Position numbers and translations under genes: made by a program. The notes beneath the pieces were generated by a model. It did no database searches and was not told the DNA's origin. It saw only the letters and a program-made list of their open reading frames with translations. Positions 1 through 8,898 of a stretch of 64,000 bases of DNA are shown here, one piece after another (position 1 is the first letter of the stretch; the number at the start of each line of letters is the position of its first letter). The DNA comes from Pseudoalteromonas arctica. Lineage in GTDB: Bacteria; Pseudomonadota; Gammaproteobacteria; Enterobacterales; Alteromonadaceae. The stretch spans positions 1-64,000 of the forward strand of contig NZ_JABBMT010000020.1 of NCBI RefSeq assembly GCF_012927645.1, given 5' to 3'.

Positions 1-108
1 AGCATTATATATTTACCAGACAAAATTCCTATCGTTGCCAATTTGGAAGCGCGCAATCAAACCATCATTGATTGTTTGGGTAAACAGTATCAGAAAATTT
101 ATTCTTAA
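1..108 (+). CDS. C-terminal fragment of an unidentified protein
   Basis: An open frame enters from the left edge and ends at a TAA at 106-108, leaving 35 codons that read SIIYLPDKIPIVANLEARNQ and then TIIDCLGKQYQKIYS. The start lies outside the window. I do not recognise the family from this tail. No clear terminator follows before the next gene at 263. Confidence 0.5.
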   Translation, partial: SIIYLPDKIPIVANLEARNQTIIDCLGKQYQKIYS

Positions 109-262
109 AGTGGGTGCGGAAGATCGGTTGTAATGGTTTGCATTGCTTTAGCACGCCAAGTTAAAAATGATGAAAATACGTTCAACTAGTCATAAATCTG
201 CAATTAAACTATAGGATAATTTCTATTCGATTTAATTAACTTAGAAAAGACGACTGACTTTA

Positions 263-757
263 ATGACCACTCCTTTAGTGCGCTTGAACTTTGCACTGCA
301 ATCATTTGAAGATCCGCTCTCAGCTGCCATGGCACATACTATGGAGTACGATACGCTGCATCTAAATGCAAACGCACAGCATGAAATTACACTGCTTTGT
401 GTATTACCTGAAGATGCACATGAAGGCGACATTATCTCATTAAGTGCAACACATATTGCAGCGCGTGATGCGCGTTACTTTATACAATACACACTGCGTC
501 AAATCGATATAGAAACAGGTACGGTTGCGCTGACACTTGAAGAAATAACTATCAGCGATGAAAGCAACGAATATGTGCTGCAATTAATGCTGCATGGTTT
601 ACATGCTACCCTCAAAGACAGTGCTGAATTTGATGCCGCAATCAAGCAGTATGGCGCAGGTTACCTACCACAATACGAGCCAGATCTGGCGTCTAAAAGT
701 CATTCACTGCGCCAATATATGACAAGTTTTAGTAGTTCATTTTTATCATTATTTTAA
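263..757 (+). CDS. Conserved hypothetical protein, 164 aa
   Basis: I do not recognise this protein. It is acidic and soluble, with no signal peptide or membrane segment. The middle is rich in predicted beta strands (residues about 38-115), and the C-terminus is a Ser/Phe-rich tail. The ATG at 263 has only a weak purine-rich stretch upstream. Its TAA overlaps the stop codon of the convergent anmK gene by 4 bases, so the two genes share a 3' junction without a terminator. Length, codon use and clean convergence support a real gene; function is unknown. Confidence 0.65.
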   Translation: MTTPLVRLNFALQSFEDPLSAAMAHTMEYDTLHLNANAQHEITLLCVLPEDAHEGDIISLSATHIAARDARYFIQYTLRQIDIETGTVALTLEEITISDESNEYVLQLMLHGLHATLKDSAEFDAAIKQYGAGYLPQYEPDLASKSHSLRQYMTSFSSSFLSLF

Positions 758-1959
758 TCCGCAAAGCTGACTTTACCCATAGTAATGATGGGAATGCCCT
801 GCGCTTGATTACCAAAACGTTGCTGGCCACCTGCTAAACATTCGTTCGCTAAAATCGCAAACAATACTGCTTCTTTCGCATCTGGGTCGATACCTAGAGC
901 ATGGGTATTTTTAATCTCATGTAACTGTGGACACAAAGATAAAATATGCTTCATCAGCAGTGGGTTATGTATTCCCCCACCACTAGCATAAACTGTAACA
1001 TCGGCTAATTTTTCACTGCATTGATTAATAGCCTGTGCAATCATCATCGCCGAAAATCGATTTAGTGTTGCCATCACATCCTCGTGACTTAGCTGGAGGG
1101 TGTTAGTTATCGTTTGTGCTTGGTGTAAATAAGCCAAATTGAAAACTTCAGGGCCTGTCGTCTTGGGAAAGTCTAAATAAAAAAATTCATCTTGGCATAA
1201 CTCATCCAACAGCGGCTGATTTATCTGGCCTTGGTTGGCAATTAAACTATCTTTATCATACTGAAGCGGCGCAAAATGACGCTGTACATAAGCGTCCATA
1301 ATGGTATTACCTGGGCCAATATCAGAGCTAAATACAGCGCTCGCATCAGCAGATTGTGGTAAAAAAGTCAGGTTAGCAATACCACCCATATTCAGTAATA
1401 TGCGATTTTCAGTTAGGCTACTAAAAAATAAATAGTCGCCATATACCGCAAGTGGTGCGCCTTCGCCACCCGCTGCAATGTGCTTTTGTCTAAAATCCCC
1501 TATCGTGGTAATACCTGTGGTAACCGCTAAATGGTCGCTATCACCTATTTGTAACGTACCATGATTAAAATCAGTTTGCTTATGCTGGTTTTTTGGACAA
1601 TGGTAGATCGTTTGCCCGTGACTCGCTATTACATCAATCTCAGCCGCATCCACTCCCCATTTAGCTAGACATTGTAAAACCATTTTGCCATGTAATTGCC
1701 CCACCCAAGGGTGAAGTAAAGTAACTAACTCCAAATCACATTTACGCTTGGAAAATACTGTTTTTATTTTCTGTTTATAGTCACCATCATAATCAACGGT
1801 GTGAAAGGCTAACACATCAATTTGAGTGTCCATGCCATGACCTGAGACTTTACACAATGCTACATCTAACCCATCTAATGAAGTCCCACTCATCAGACCA
1901 ATTATTAATCTTTGTTGTTTCTTAGCACTGTTATACAGTTGTAATATATGCTGATGCAT
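754..1959 (-). CDS. anmK: Anhydro-N-acetylmuramic acid kinase
   Basis: AnmK phosphorylates and opens 1,6-anhydro-MurNAc to MurNAc-6-phosphate in the cytoplasm, a step of peptidoglycan recycling. The N-terminus carries the family signature LIIGLMSGTSLDGLDVAL (residues about 18-35, ATP-binding region). Further family blocks are VIASHGQTIYH (about 130), the GDSDHLAVTTGITTIGDFR stretch, and SSDIGPGNTIMDAY. At 401 aa it is slightly longer than the usual ~370 aa because of an N-terminal extension. The ATG at 1959 has AAGGG upstream. It diverges from a TonB receptor, which suggests but does not prove linked uptake and use of amino-sugar material. Confidence 0.95.
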   Translation of the reverse strand: MHQHILQLYNSAKKQQRLIIGLMSGTSLDGLDVALCKVSGHGMDTQIDVLAFHTVDYDGDYKQKIKTVFSKRKCDLELVTLLHPWVGQLHGKMVLQCLAKWGVDAAEIDVIASHGQTIYHCPKNQHKQTDFNHGTLQIGDSDHLAVTTGITTIGDFRQKHIAAGGEGAPLAVYGDYLFFSSLTENRILLNMGGIANLTFLPQSADASAVFSSDIGPGNTIMDAYVQRHFAPLQYDKDSLIANQGQINQPLLDELCQDEFFYLDFPKTTGPEVFNLAYLHQAQTITNTLQLSHEDVMATLNRFSAMMIAQAINQCSEKLADVTVYASGGGIHNPLLMKHILSLCPQLHEIKNTHALGIDPDAKEAVLFAILANECLAGGQQRFGNQAQGIPIITMGKVSFAD

Positions 1960-2160
1960 TATTTTTACCCTTAAAAATCAAAACACTCACAAATGTACAT
2001 TCATTTTAAACTAAAGAATACTTTATACCTTAACCTTGAATATTGAAAGAATAATTATTGCAAATACGTTAGGAATGTTTTAAAACTTATTAACACACAG
2101 AGTGTACCGACAACGATAAAACTCATAATAGCAAAAAATACATAACCACGGGAACAGACT

Positions 2161-4905
2161 ATGAAACACCGCAAACCTAACTCAATGCGCCCACTCCACC
2201 TGCTATCGCCAATTGCACTGACAGTTATTGCCACTACTAGCCCTGCTTTATTGGCCGCTGAACAGCAACAAGTGCAGCAAAAAAAGCCTGAAGTAATTAC
2301 GGTTACTGGCTCGCGTATTCAGCGCACGGAATTAGTTTCAAGCAGCCCGGTAGTAAGTGTGGATGAAGCACAAATACACCTAGATCGCGCGGTTAATGTA
2401 GAAGATATTACCGCAAAGTTACCACAAGCCGCAGCGGGAGCTAATAGTACAGGTGCAACGGTAGGTGACTCATTTGGCTCATCGACTATTGATTTACGTG
2501 GTCTTGGTCAAAACCGAACTTTGGTATTAATTGACGGTACGCGCGCTGTGCCATTTAGTTTTCGTAACTCAGTTGACGTCAATACAATTCCTGCCGGTTT
2601 GATCAAACGTGTTGATGTTTTAACTGGCGGTGCGGCTGCAGTTTATGGTGCTGATGCCGTTGCAGGCGTGGTTAACTTTGTACTTGATGATGACTTTACC
2701 GGCGCCGAGTTTTCAAGTAGTTATGAAACAGCTGATGGTGGCAATGAAAAACTTAATTTTGAAGCCATTTTTGGTGGCGATATAGCTGATGGTAGTGGCC
2801 ATATTACTGGCTATCTTGGTTATTCTGAACGTAAAGAGTTACTTGCTGGTGAACGTGATTATGCCTTAGAAAACGGCGCTACTATGATTAATAGCGGCGG
2901 TTATTATACCGATGTTGCCAGCGGCAACAGTTTAGCGATAAATGATGCAGGGCAAGTCGTGAGCGACCGTCAAACCAGTGACTTTACCGGCGACCGTTAT
3001 TTAACTCAGCCAATGGATAGAATTTCTGCTGGGTTATTATTTGATGTGGATGCCAGCGACAGCGCAATCATTTACGGCCGCGCTATGTATTCAAAAGTAA
3101 CCGTTAATGGCTCCGGCGCTAGCGGCCAAACACCTATTTTTGTTAATGAGCAAGTGACCCTCACGCAAGATAACCAATATATTCCTGATGAACTACGCCA
3201 GCAACTCACGTTTGATGCTGATGGCAATGCGCTAGTCAACGTTGAACGTAATTTAGGCCTTGGCGTTCAGTATACTGAAGCCGTGCGCGATTCATTGCAA
3301 TTTCAACTGGGTTTAAAAGGCGATATTAACGATTACTTACGTTACGACATTTATGGTCAATACGGTCAAACTGACGAAGTCGCTGCAATTTACAACAATG
3401 GCTATAAAAATGATAGCAGTGGCAATAGTCGCTTTGGCAATATTGCTAATAGCAGCGATATTTTTGATCCTAACTTAAATTTAAATGAATTTAGCGACCC
3501 ACTGTTATATACCACCCGTGAACGTACTCAAAGTGTATTTGCTGCAACTCTCTCTGGCGATTCTAGTGCCTTATTTGAATTACCTGCCGGTTATGTCGAT
3601 TTTGCAATTGGTTATGAGTACCGCAAAGAAACCGGCAAACAAACACCAGGAGATGCATTTAGAAATGGCACTAGCTTTGCCTCAGTTAGCGCATTTGATA
3701 TGGATGCCAGCTTTGACAGTCGCGAGTTTTATGCAGAGCTATTAGTACCAATTCTAATTGATATGCCATTTGCAAAAGAACTTAGCTTTGAAGGTGCTTA
3801 CCGCATTTCTGATTACTCAAACACTGAAGCCGAAGACACCTATAAACTCGGCATTAACTGGGCAATTAATGATGATATTCGTATTCGTGCGAATAAGCTC
3901 ACTGCATTTAGAGCACCAAACTTGGGGGAATTCGCAAGTCCGATCACAGGGTTATCATTAGCTTTATTTGACCAAACTAGTGACCAATTTGTACCACGCT
4001 TTGCTGGTCGCTTTAATGGCGACCCATGCTTGCTAGGTACGGGGGATGCAGCGCAATGTGCCGCTTTTGGCGCACCGCCAGTAGGCACTGAGTATGACTC
4101 AACAACAGCCAAATATACTTATGGCGGTAATCCGAACATCAAGCCGGAACAAGCAGGATCAGATACTTTAGGTGTAGTTTATACCCCTAGTTACATTGAG
4201 GGCTTTGACCTATCAGTTGATTACTACAGCATTCATGTAACCGATGCAGTAAGTCAAATTCAACCTGCTGCAGCATTACAAAGCTGTTATATCGACGATC
4301 CAAATCCGAATAACCCATTGTGTGGCGCAGTACTTCGCGATCCTAATACAGGCTTTATTAGCACCGCGATCGTAAATGACTTTAACCTTGCTGCGATTAA
4401 ACAAGCTGGTATCGATTTAGCAGCCAACTATGTATTTGATGCACCAATGGCTTTAGGCGGTCGCTTTAGGCTCTCATATCAAGGTAACATTGTAACAAAA
4501 CAAACTCGCCAAAATAATAGCACCGTAGCCGAAATTGATTGTAAAGGCACTTACGGTAGCGCGTGTTCAGGCGATTTTGCGAGTATCTTACAAGCCGATT
4601 ATAAACACCGCGCCACCTTTGATTGGCAGCTAGATACCATGAACTTCCAATTAGGCTGGCGCAGAATCGGTGCAGTAGACTACGCTGTAGATAGAGCAGA
4701 AACAATTTCAGCACAAGACTACATGGACTTTGCCACATCGTGGCAAGCAACCGACACTCTCGCGGTTAACTTTGGCATCGATAACCTATTTGACAAAGCA
4801 CCACCAACACCTGACATTGGTGCAAACCATTTTAATACCGTCAGTGATTACAGCGTGATTGGCCGTACAGTGGGCGTTGCAGTACGTTACTCACCGAGTT
4901 TTTAG
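2161..4905 (+). CDS. TonB-dependent outer-membrane receptor, 914 aa
   Basis: This is a 22-stranded-barrel type receptor for energised uptake across the outer membrane. A signal peptide covers residues about 1-33 (cleaved near LLAAEQQ). A TonB-box/plug start follows (EVITVTGSRIQRTELVSSSP), then plug motifs DLRGLGQNRTLVLIDG and VDVLTGGAAAVYGADAVAGVVNF. The barrel ends in RYSPSF with the terminal Phe needed for BAM recognition. It belongs to the group common in Alteromonadales that imports carbohydrates or peptides rather than to classic siderophore receptors, but the substrate is not readable here. The divergent anmK points weakly to amino-sugar material. A strong terminator follows at 4947-4974. 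Confidence 0.92.
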   Translation: MKHRKPNSMRPLHLLSPIALTVIATTSPALLAAEQQQVQQKKPEVITVTGSRIQRTELVSSSPVVSVDEAQIHLDRAVNVEDITAKLPQAAAGANSTGATVGDSFGSSTIDLRGLGQNRTLVLIDGTRAVPFSFRNSVDVNTIPAGLIKRVDVLTGGAAAVYGADAVAGVVNFVLDDDFTGAEFSSSYETADGGNEKLNFEAIFGGDIADGSGHITGYLGYSERKELLAGERDYALENGATMINSGGYYTDVASGNSLAINDAGQVVSDRQTSDFTGDRYLTQPMDRISAGLLFDVDASDSAIIYGRAMYSKVTVNGSGASGQTPIFVNEQVTLTQDNQYIPDELRQQLTFDADGNALVNVERNLGLGVQYTEAVRDSLQFQLGLKGDINDYLRYDIYGQYGQTDEVAAIYNNGYKNDSSGNSRFGNIANSSDIFDPNLNLNEFSDPLLYTTRERTQSVFAATLSGDSSALFELPAGYVDFAIGYEYRKETGKQTPGDAFRNGTSFASVSAFDMDASFDSREFYAELLVPILIDMPFAKELSFEGAYRISDYSNTEAEDTYKLGINWAINDDIRIRANKLTAFRAPNLGEFASPITGLSLALFDQTSDQFVPRFAGRFNGDPCLLGTGDAAQCAAFGAPPVGTEYDSTTAKYTYGGNPNIKPEQAGSDTLGVVYTPSYIEGFDLSVDYYSIHVTDAVSQIQPAAALQSCYIDDPNPNNPLCGAVLRDPNTGFISTAIVNDFNLAAIKQAGIDLAANYVFDAPMALGGRFRLSYQGNIVTKQTRQNNSTVAEIDCKGTYGSACSGDFASILQADYKHRATFDWQLDTMNFQLGWRRIGAVDYAVDRAETISAQDYMDFATSWQATDTLAVNFGIDNLFDKAPPTPDIGANHFNTVSDYSVIGRTVGVAVRYSPSF

Positions 4906-4946
4906 TTAACTCCCAATTGCTCATAGCAACACAGGATTAAACCCTT

Positions 4947-4974
4947 AAAGCGCACCCTGCCCGGTGCGCTTTTT
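4947..4974 (+). terminator. Rho-independent terminator of the TonB receptor gene
   Basis: A 10-bp perfect stem (4947-4956 with 4963-4972, AAAGCGCACC) with a 6-base loop is followed by a short T tract. It lies 42 bases after the receptor stop codon. Confidence 0.85.
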
Positions 4975-5180
4975 ATATTAGACTTATGATGAAATCAAAA
5001 CATTTGCGATATCATTAGGCTGATCCATGATTTAATTATGAAAATGTGAGCGTAAATGTGTTTTACACCGTATTACCTTTAGTTAATGTCACTGAGCGAC
5101 TATATAGTCCAGATCGCATGAGTACGCTATGGGTCAAATGATCTCTAAACAAATTCATATATAAGGCTTTGAGGATAACC

Positions 5181-5798
5181 ATGATCAGATTACATCATTT
5201 AAATAAATCACGCTCTAAACGTATTATTTGGCTACTTGAAGAGCTAGATGTTGACTACGAAATTGTTGCTTATCAACGCAACAGCGAAACATTTTTAGCT
5301 CCTGATGAGCTTAAAGCGATTCATCCACTAGGCAAATCCCCGGTGATTGAAGACAACGGTCAAATTATTGCTGAGTCAGGTGCGATCACCGACTATTTAA
5401 TTACTCAATACGGTAATGGCAAGTTTGCGCCAAGCCGAGGCAGCAAAGACTATATTGATTATCAGCAATGGCTACATTTTGCTGAAAGCTCCGCAATTTT
5501 ACCGCTATTATTAAAAATGTTTGTGCAAAAAGATGGCGTTAAAACGCAATTTTTAGAAGGTTATGCCGATGCAGAAACCGCCAAAGTTATTAATTACTTT
5601 AATGACCGCTTAGAAGGTAAGCGTTACTTAGTGGGTGACTCTCTAACTGGTGCTGATTTTATGATGTCATTTATTGTTGAAATTGTTAAAAATGCAGGCC
5701 AACTAGCACATTTTAAAAATCTCGTTAAATACGATGAGCAATTACAAACTCACGAGAAATTTCATTCCGCTAATGAGTTAGAGGCAAAGTACGACTAA
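5181..5798 (+). CDS. Glutathione S-transferase family protein
   Basis: This is a cytosolic GST-fold protein of 205 aa. The N-terminal thioredoxin-like domain begins IRLHHLNKSRSKRIIWLLEE, with the conserved cis-Pro in HPLGKSPVIEDNG and the glutathione-binding Glu-Ser pair in IIAESGAITDYL. The all-helical C-terminal domain follows, with the usual GADFMMSF helix near residue 160. I chose the ATG at 5181 because GAGG at 5171-5174 is well spaced before it; an in-frame TTG exists at 5169. It appears monocistronic. The substrate is not predictable. Confidence 0.92.
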   Translation: MIRLHHLNKSRSKRIIWLLEELDVDYEIVAYQRNSETFLAPDELKAIHPLGKSPVIEDNGQIIAESGAITDYLITQYGNGKFAPSRGSKDYIDYQQWLHFAESSAILPLLLKMFVQKDGVKTQFLEGYADAETAKVINYFNDRLEGKRYLVGDSLTGADFMMSFIVEIVKNAGQLAHFKNLVKYDEQLQTHEKFHSANELEAKYD

Positions 5799-5921
5799 AT
5801 TAGTTTAATAGGTAATTTAATTAACCTGAGCCTCCGTTGCCGGTGCGGGCGTAGAGGAAATTGCCAGTATGTCTAAAGAAACCAGTTTATCTTTAAAAAA
5901 CAATATATTAGTTATTTTAAA

Positions 5922-5960
5922 GTAGATTAAGATGTAAAGCCCCTTTACATCTTAATCTAC
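5922..5960 (-). terminator. Perfect 18-bp inverted repeat overlapping the kdpE stop
   Basis: Arms 5922-5939 and 5943-5960 are perfect reverse complements separated by only 3 bases (CCC). The kdpE stop codon (5952-5954) lies inside the right arm. Read on the minus strand, the hairpin is followed by TTTAAAAT, so it could end the kdpDE transcript, although the T run is short for a classic terminator. Confidence 0.6.
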
Positions 5961-6620
5961 TAATCTATATCCTACCGCAGGCTCAGTAAGTAAATACTTT
6001 GGGCTTGCGGGATTTGCCTCTAATTTTTGCCTTAGCTGCGCCACATGCACACGCACATATTCAGGACGATTTATATATTGCTCTCCCCATATATGGCTTA
6101 ATATTGCATTATGAGTTAGTACTTTATCTTTATTTTGAAATAATAACAGTAAGATTGCATATTCCTTTTTAGTCAGCTTAATCTCATTATCACCAACACG
6201 TACAATATGCTTATTTGGGTCGATATAGATGTCACCACATTGCAACGCAAAACTGACTTGATTATTAGTACGCAGTAACACCCGAATACGCGCTAATAGT
6301 TCATTGGCGCTAAAAGGTTTTGTAAGGAAGTCATTGGCACCATTATCAAGCGCTGTAACCTTTTCAATTTCACCATCACGCGCTGATAGCACTAATACCG
6401 GTAACTGACTCCATTGCCTAAACTCAAGCAGCCAGTCTTGGCCATCCATATCCAAAAGCCCTAAATCTAACAATACAAGGTCATAACTTTGCTCACTCAA
6501 AAGTGCAAAACCATCCAGCCCTTTATCACAAATGCTCAGCTCATAGCCACTGGCTTGCAGCAAAGTTTTTAAAAAACTTTGCAACGGCGGAGAATCTTCA
6601 AGTATTAAGATCTTAGTCAT
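5952..6620 (-). CDS. kdpE: KdpE-like response regulator (OmpR family)
   Basis: This 222-aa protein has a receiver domain (residues about 1-115) with the acidic pair near the N-terminus (ILEDSP), the phospho-acceptor Asp in LVLLDLGLLDMDG and the conserved Lys in FLTKPFSANELLARIR. An OmpR/PhoB winged-helix domain follows (about 130-222: LTKKEYAILLLLFQN, YVRVHVAQLRQKLE, GYRLVD). This arrangement and wording fit KdpE, which activates potassium-uptake genes. It overlaps the kinase gene by 8 bases and is co-transcribed. No kdpFABC genes are present; the nearby ktrAB genes are the obvious target. Confidence 0.85.
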   Translation of the reverse strand: MTKILILEDSPPLQSFLKTLLQASGYELSICDKGLDGFALLSEQSYDLVLLDLGLLDMDGQDWLLEFRQWSQLPVLVLSARDGEIEKVTALDNGANDFLTKPFSANELLARIRVLLRTNNQVSFALQCGDIYIDPNKHIVRVGDNEIKLTKKEYAILLLLFQNKDKVLTHNAILSHIWGEQYINRPEYVRVHVAQLRQKLEANPASPKYLLTEPAVGYRLVD

Positions 6621-7938
6621 TATTTTTTATCCAGATTAATTTTGCCAGAGCCATTTCTGTATCGTTATCTATCGTCAGTGAAAATGTGCCTTGATGAAAC
6701 TTAGCAACCACATCACAAATTACACTGCCAAGCCCTACACCTTCATCAGCACTTGCTTGTGGCTTGCTAATTAATTTATTGCTCAATAGTAATTGATAAT
6801 TCACCGCTGACTCGTAACGGTTTTGGGTAAATTCAACAACCACCTCACCATCACCGTAACGCCATGCATTTTCGAGCATATTTGCCAGTGCTATTTCTAA
6901 TAGGGTCACATCGCCTTGGCAGCTCGAATTGGCATCAATATTTGTTGTTACCACTAAATGCGCTAATTGCTGTTGCCTACGCGCTTTTGCTTCGCTTAGC
7001 AAAGCTTGTAAGTTAATTGTTTGCCAGCACAGATTTTCGCCCATTTTATTTACTCGGCTTAGCTCCATCACCTTGTCAAAATGCTGATTAAGAATTTTAC
7101 TTTGTTCATAAATATTACCGGCCTGCTCTTTTATTATCGCTTCACTGAGTGTGATCTCATCATCAGCCAACATGCTTGAGGCGCCCATAATCGTTGCCAG
7201 TGGCGTGCGCAAGTCATGGGATAAACTGCGTAATAATGCATTTTTAGCGCGCTCAAGTTCAGCTTGAACTGACATAGCCGCCGACTGCTGCCTCAGTAAA
7301 GTTTTCTCATGTACCTGATACAACAATGAAATTGCGGTATTTACGAAGCTCCTTTGTCCTTCTGACAGTAACGCTGTAAAAGCAAACCCACCCAAGTTTT
7401 GTTCTTTGTCACTCAATAGCATAAATTCGCCAGCAGATTGCTGATGTGATTGTTGAAACTGGCAAGTAATGGTCAAATGTTCGCTAATAAGTTGCTGAAA
7501 ATACTGCTTTTGCTCATCCAGTGTGTCTAAACTATTTAATCCTTTAGCTAGCTCATAAAGTAGCCGACTATTGCTCGCGTGTAATTGCACATCTCGCACC
7601 TTCGTGTTTAATTCGCCTGCTAACTGGCTGATCATTAATCCCACAATGAGCATCACTATAAAGGTGACTAGATACTCAATATTTTCAATATGAAAAGTAA
7701 AATACGGAGTAACAAAAAACCAATCTGTACACGCTACACTGACCAAGGTGGTAATGGCTGCAACCCATCGATTGCTGCGTACAGCAACCCATGCGACCCA
7801 TAACAGCTGTAACATCACAATGTCGGTGGTCGAAAACCAATCTCGTAGCGGATAAATCACCATAACCACAATGTTTGGCATTATCACCGCCAAAAAAAAT
7901 GCTTTGTATTTGCTAGGTTTGCCCTGCACTTGGTTCAT
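6613..7938 (-). CDS. kdpD: Short KdpD-like sensor histidine kinase
   Basis: This 441-aa membrane kinase is the partner of the downstream kdpE. It starts directly with a four-helix DUF4118 membrane domain (residues about 12-105), then a GAF-like linker, a HisKA domain with phospho-acceptor His in LLRSLSHDLRTPLATIMG, and an ATPase domain (N box ANMLENAWRYGDG, G box GVGLGSVICDVV). The N-terminal KdpD and Usp domains of E. coli KdpD (about 400 residues, ion and c-di-AMP sensing) are absent. I chose the ATG at 7938, preceded by AGAGGA, over an upstream in-frame TTG at 7956. Confidence 0.83.
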   Translation of the reverse strand: MNQVQGKPSKYKAFFLAVIMPNIVVMVIYPLRDWFSTTDIVMLQLLWVAWVAVRSNRWVAAITTLVSVACTDWFFVTPYFTFHIENIEYLVTFIVMLIVGLMISQLAGELNTKVRDVQLHASNSRLLYELAKGLNSLDTLDEQKQYFQQLISEHLTITCQFQQSHQQSAGEFMLLSDKEQNLGGFAFTALLSEGQRSFVNTAISLLYQVHEKTLLRQQSAAMSVQAELERAKNALLRSLSHDLRTPLATIMGASSMLADDEITLSEAIIKEQAGNIYEQSKILNQHFDKVMELSRVNKMGENLCWQTINLQALLSEAKARRQQQLAHLVVTTNIDANSSCQGDVTLLEIALANMLENAWRYGDGEVVVEFTQNRYESAVNYQLLLSNKLISKPQASADEGVGLGSVICDVVAKFHQGTFSLTIDNDTEMALAKLIWIKNND

Positions 7939-7991
7939 TAACGATTCCTCTGACAATTAATTACATAGGTTACTGCCTTTTCAATATTGCC

Positions 7992-8040
7992 TCTATAAAG
8001 TTTTTATAAAGTTTTTTATCTCATTTATAAAACCTTTATA
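7992..8040. promoter_or_regulatory. Phased TTTATA repeats, candidate KdpE binding array
   Basis: Hexamers TCTATA (7992), TTTATA (8003), TTTATC (8015), TTTATA (8024) and TTTATA (8035) recur every 9-12 bases, about one helical turn. As I recall, the E. coli KdpE box is a direct repeat of this type (TTTATA, 5 bases, TTTACA). The array lies in the 304-bp gap between kdpD and ktrA and could control either gene. Confidence 0.5.
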
Positions 8041-8041
8041 A

Positions 8042-8060
8042 AGCTTTGCAGTGCAAAGCT
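8042..8060. promoter_or_regulatory. 19-base palindrome before ktrA
   Basis: AGCTTTGCA and TGCAAAGCT flank a single central G in a perfect inverted repeat. It sits directly after the TTTATA array and about 180 bases before ktrA. It may be an operator for a dimeric regulator; nothing identifies the protein. Confidence 0.35.
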
Positions 8061-8242
8061 GACTTTACTATTGGATCCCGTATATTCAACTCAACTTTAG
8101 TGATTGCGGGCTGCCTGCTATAGGTATTTGATAAGGCGTATTGATGATATTCTCGGTCGCTATGATAGTGGGTCGGTTAGAATATTTCACTGTTTTTGCA
8201 CTTGTTACTCATAGCTTTTTGAAAAAATAACGAAGGAATAAT

Positions 8243-8896
8243 ATGGCACATTTTACAGTTATTGGTTTAGGCCGTTTTGGCATTGCAGCAAGTCTTGAGT
8301 TGATCCATTTAGGGCACACTGTGACTGGCGTTGATAGTAACCCAAAACTCGCCGAAAAATATGTTGAGCACTTATCAGAGACAGTGGTATGCGATTCAAC
8401 GGATGAAGCGGCGTTAAAAGAGCTCGATTTAGCAAATAGTGAAGCAGTCTTAGTTGCGATTGGTGAAGATATGCAGTCCAGCATACTGTGTACCTTAGCA
8501 CTAAAAAATCTAGGGGTTAAACAAATATGGGTTAAAGCCAGCACCAAAGCGCATCATACGATTATTTCAAAGTTGGGTGTCACACGTATTATTCACCCAG
8601 AAGAAGAAATGGGAGTACGCGTTGCACAAGCGCTTAACTACCCAATAGTGAATGATTATATTTCCTTGGGTAATGGTTTATACGTGGTAGAAGTGAGTAT
8701 CAAAGCGCATTTACATCAAACACAATTAGGCCATTTACTAAAAGAAATAAAAGCGTTAATTGATCCGCTACTGGTTAAACGAGGCAAACAAACATTTGTA
8801 AAATTAACGGATGACTTTGAGCTGCTCGAATACGACACGCTGCTGTTATCTGGTAACCGTGTACAATTAAATTATCTTGCGCCAAGGCTGTTATAA
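8243..8896 (+). CDS. ktrA: KtrA-type RCK potassium channel regulatory subunit
   Basis: This cytoplasmic 217-aa protein forms the gating ring of a Ktr potassium transporter. The RCK_N Rossmann domain starts FTVIGLGRFGIAASLELIHLGH and ends its second strand with the acidic residue of VTGVDSN, typical of nucleotide (ATP/ADP or NAD) binding. The RCK_C (TrkA_C) domain occupies residues about 135-217. The ATG has AAGGA at good spacing. The gene is followed after 2 bases by ktrB, so the two form an operon. The divergent KdpDE-like pair probably regulates them. Confidence 0.92.
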   Translation: MAHFTVIGLGRFGIAASLELIHLGHTVTGVDSNPKLAEKYVEHLSETVVCDSTDEAALKELDLANSEAVLVAIGEDMQSSILCTLALKNLGVKQIWVKASTKAHHTIISKLGVTRIIHPEEEMGVRVAQALNYPIVNDYISLGNGLYVVEVSIKAHLHQTQLGHLLKEIKALIDPLLVKRGKQTFVKLTDDFELLEYDTLLLSGNRVQLNYLAPRLL

Positions 8897-8898
8897 CC

